DNA of 7,112 nt, from positions 1-7,112 of the forward strand of contig JAOQAA010000254.1 in assembly GCA_025963815.1 (NCBI GenBank), given 5' to 3'. Positions 6,090 to 7,112 of the stretch are shown one piece after another. The notes beneath the pieces were generated by a model. That model searched no databases and was not told where the DNA came from. It worked only from the letters and a program-made list of their open reading frames with translations. Within the stretch, counting starts at the first letter, position 1. Every line of letters starts with the position of its first letter. A program made the translations under genes and the position numbers. The DNA comes from Capsulimonas sp. (GTDB taxonomy: Bacteria; Armatimonadota; Armatimonadia; Armatimonadales; Capsulimonadaceae).

Positions 6090-6122
6090 CCATCTCAGCG
6101 TCCGCCGCATGCGCAAGGCGGG

Positions 6123-6128
6123 TATAAT
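6123..6128 (+). promoter_or_regulatory. Candidate -10 box for the htrA gene
   Basis: TATAAT at 6123-6128, 34 bases after the terminator T run and 45 bases before the htrA ATG, fits a sigma-70 -10 element. No TTGACA-like -35 is present 16-18 bases upstream (GTCCGC there), and no TGn extension precedes it. An ECF-type GGAAC box was not seen either. The promoter may need an activator or may not be a promoter at all. Confidence 0.4.
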
Positions 6129-6172
6129 TTCGATTCAGCATCCATCGCAATAATTGCATCAAGGAGATGTGA

Positions 6173-7112
6173 ATGATTTTCGTCAGCCGCCCACGACGCA
6201 AAGGGAATATGCTCGCCGCGAGCGCCCTCATGTTGACACTGTCCGCGCCCGCTGTCCCATTACTGGCGGCGCCCGCCAAATCCAGCGGGGTGCTGCCGCC
6301 TCCCCCGACTTCGCCGGAACAGAAATCACTGCTGCTTGATATGCAGGACGCTTTCGCCAAGATCGCAAAAACGGTCGAGCCTAGCGTCGTCAATATCAAA
6401 GTTGAGCGATTCCGCAATGTCGACGCCTCGGACTTCGGCTTGGCGCCGGATCAGACACCAGGAGACGGCCCAGACGCTCCGGACCAGCCGGAAACGCCCG
6501 TAAAGCCGCCGACCAAAGACGCTCCGAAAAACGGAACTCCTCCCAAGGCGCCAGTGAAGCCGAAGCCGGGAACTCCCTTGAAAGGCGATGTGGCCCCTGC
6601 CCCGCCCTCTGCGGACGTCCCGAGCATCAAAGCTCCCACGCCGCGAACCCAGCGGCGTTCGGAAGCCACCGGATCGGGAGTAATCGTAAGCTCGGACGGC
6701 TATATTCTTACCAACGACCATGTCGTGGACGGCGCCGCGAACGGTATTGTGACGGTCACCCTTTCCGACGGACGCCAGTTCAAGGGCAAGGTCTATCCTG
6801 ATTATCGCAGTGACCTCGCCGTGGTTAAGATCGATCCCGGCAGCGCAAAACTGCCGGCCGCCCAGTTCGCCGATTCGAGCAAAGTCGTGCCAGGGCAATG
6901 TGCAATTGCTGTCGGCAGCCCATTTAACCGGGAAAATACCATGACCGTCGGCGTCATCAGCGCTCTTGGACGTCACCAGCGCATTCCCGGCGAAACCGCC
7001 GGTTCGGGCCGTTACTACCCCGACCTGTTGCAAACGGACGCCGCGATCAACCCCGGAAACTCGGGCGGACCGCTCTTCAATATTGACGGCAAAGTGATTG
7101 GGATCAATGTCG
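6173..7112 (+). CDS. HtrA/DegP-type periplasmic serine protease, partial
   Basis: The first 313 residues of an S1C-family serine protease are visible; the 3' end is beyond the window. HtrA proteins degrade or refold damaged proteins outside the cytoplasm. Seen: a basic start and hydrophobic stretch ending in Ala-rich LLAAPA (~13-35), consistent with a signal peptide or membrane anchor; a helix (~49-66); the strand PSVVNIKVE (70-78); a Pro/Lys/Asp-rich insert (~90-158); then the protease body GSGVIVSSDGYILTNDHVV. Catalytic triad: His183 (usually TNNH, here TNDH), Asp214 in RSDLAVVKI, and Ser297 in NPGNSGGPL. Further family blocks are AVGSPF (246-251) and TVGVISALGR (258-267). PDZ domains would follow and cannot be seen. 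The start ATG at 6173 has AAGGAG (6161-6166) six bases ahead. It lies downstream of, and in the same direction as, an ECF sigma/anti-sigma pair, suggesting it belongs to that envelope-stress response. Confidence 0.94.
   Translation, partial: MIFVSRPRRKGNMLAASALMLTLSAPAVPLLAAPAKSSGVLPPPPTSPEQKSLLLDMQDAFAKIAKTVEPSVVNIKVERFRNVDASDFGLAPDQTPGDGPDAPDQPETPVKPPTKDAPKNGTPPKAPVKPKPGTPLKGDVAPAPPSADVPSIKAPTPRTQRRSEATGSGVIVSSDGYILTNDHVVDGAANGIVTVTLSDGRQFKGKVYPDYRSDLAVVKIDPGSAKLPAAQFADSSKVVPGQCAIAVGSPFNRENTMTVGVISALGRHQRIPGETAGSGRYYPDLLQTDAAINPGNSGGPLFNIDGKVIGINV

Noticed and set aside
6326..7033. A 235-codon open frame on the minus strand opposite htrA
   Set aside because: It mirrors a well-supported protease with an intact catalytic triad; its translation is Arg/Gly-rich and resembles no family, as expected for an antisense shadow in GC-rich DNA.

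Overview
The window looks like a chromosomal housekeeping segment of a bacterium with fairly high G+C. No mobile element, CRISPR array, tRNA or rRNA is visible. Ribosomal protein S21 is present. An order pgpH–ybeY–dgkA is kept that recalls the Firmicutes block yqfF–yqfG–dgkA. An ECF sigma/anti-sigma pair sits next to an HtrA protease. A deep-branching terrestrial phylum such as Armatimonadota would fit, but this is a guess from gene content and composition. The sequence alone does not settle the taxon.

Left part (1–4423, minus strand, read right to left): rpsU (S21) with a near-ideal sigma-70 promoter and its own intrinsic terminator. It is followed by a tightly spaced cluster: a 7TM-HD family cyclic-di-AMP phosphodiesterase (pgpH/yqfF), ybeY (overlapping pgpH by 95 bases), a fused undecaprenol/diacylglycerol kinase–PAP2 phosphatase, and a CNNM/CorC-type DUF21 membrane protein cut by the window's left edge. 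No promoter was seen between rpsU and pgpH, so the cluster may depend on read-through of the rpsU terminator.

Middle (4424–4724): a 301-base divergent intergenic region. It carries the rpsU promoter on the minus strand, and two inverted repeats plus a strong Shine-Dalgarno ahead of the sigma-factor gene on the plus strand.

Right part (4725–7112, plus strand): an ECF sigma factor and a zinc-finger (HxxxCxxC) transmembrane anti-sigma factor, apparently one transcription unit closed by a strong intrinsic terminator. Then comes an exported HtrA/DegP-type serine protease with an unusual proline-rich insert, cut by the right edge. The three genes read as a cell-envelope stress module.

I see no wholly new system. 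The points most worth a second look are: variant hallmark residues in the CNNM and YbeY proteins, the long pgpH/ybeY overlap, the kinase–phosphatase fusion, the start-site corrections for pgpH and rpsU forced by the terminator hairpin and by Shine-Dalgarno spacing, and the structured leader of the sigma gene.
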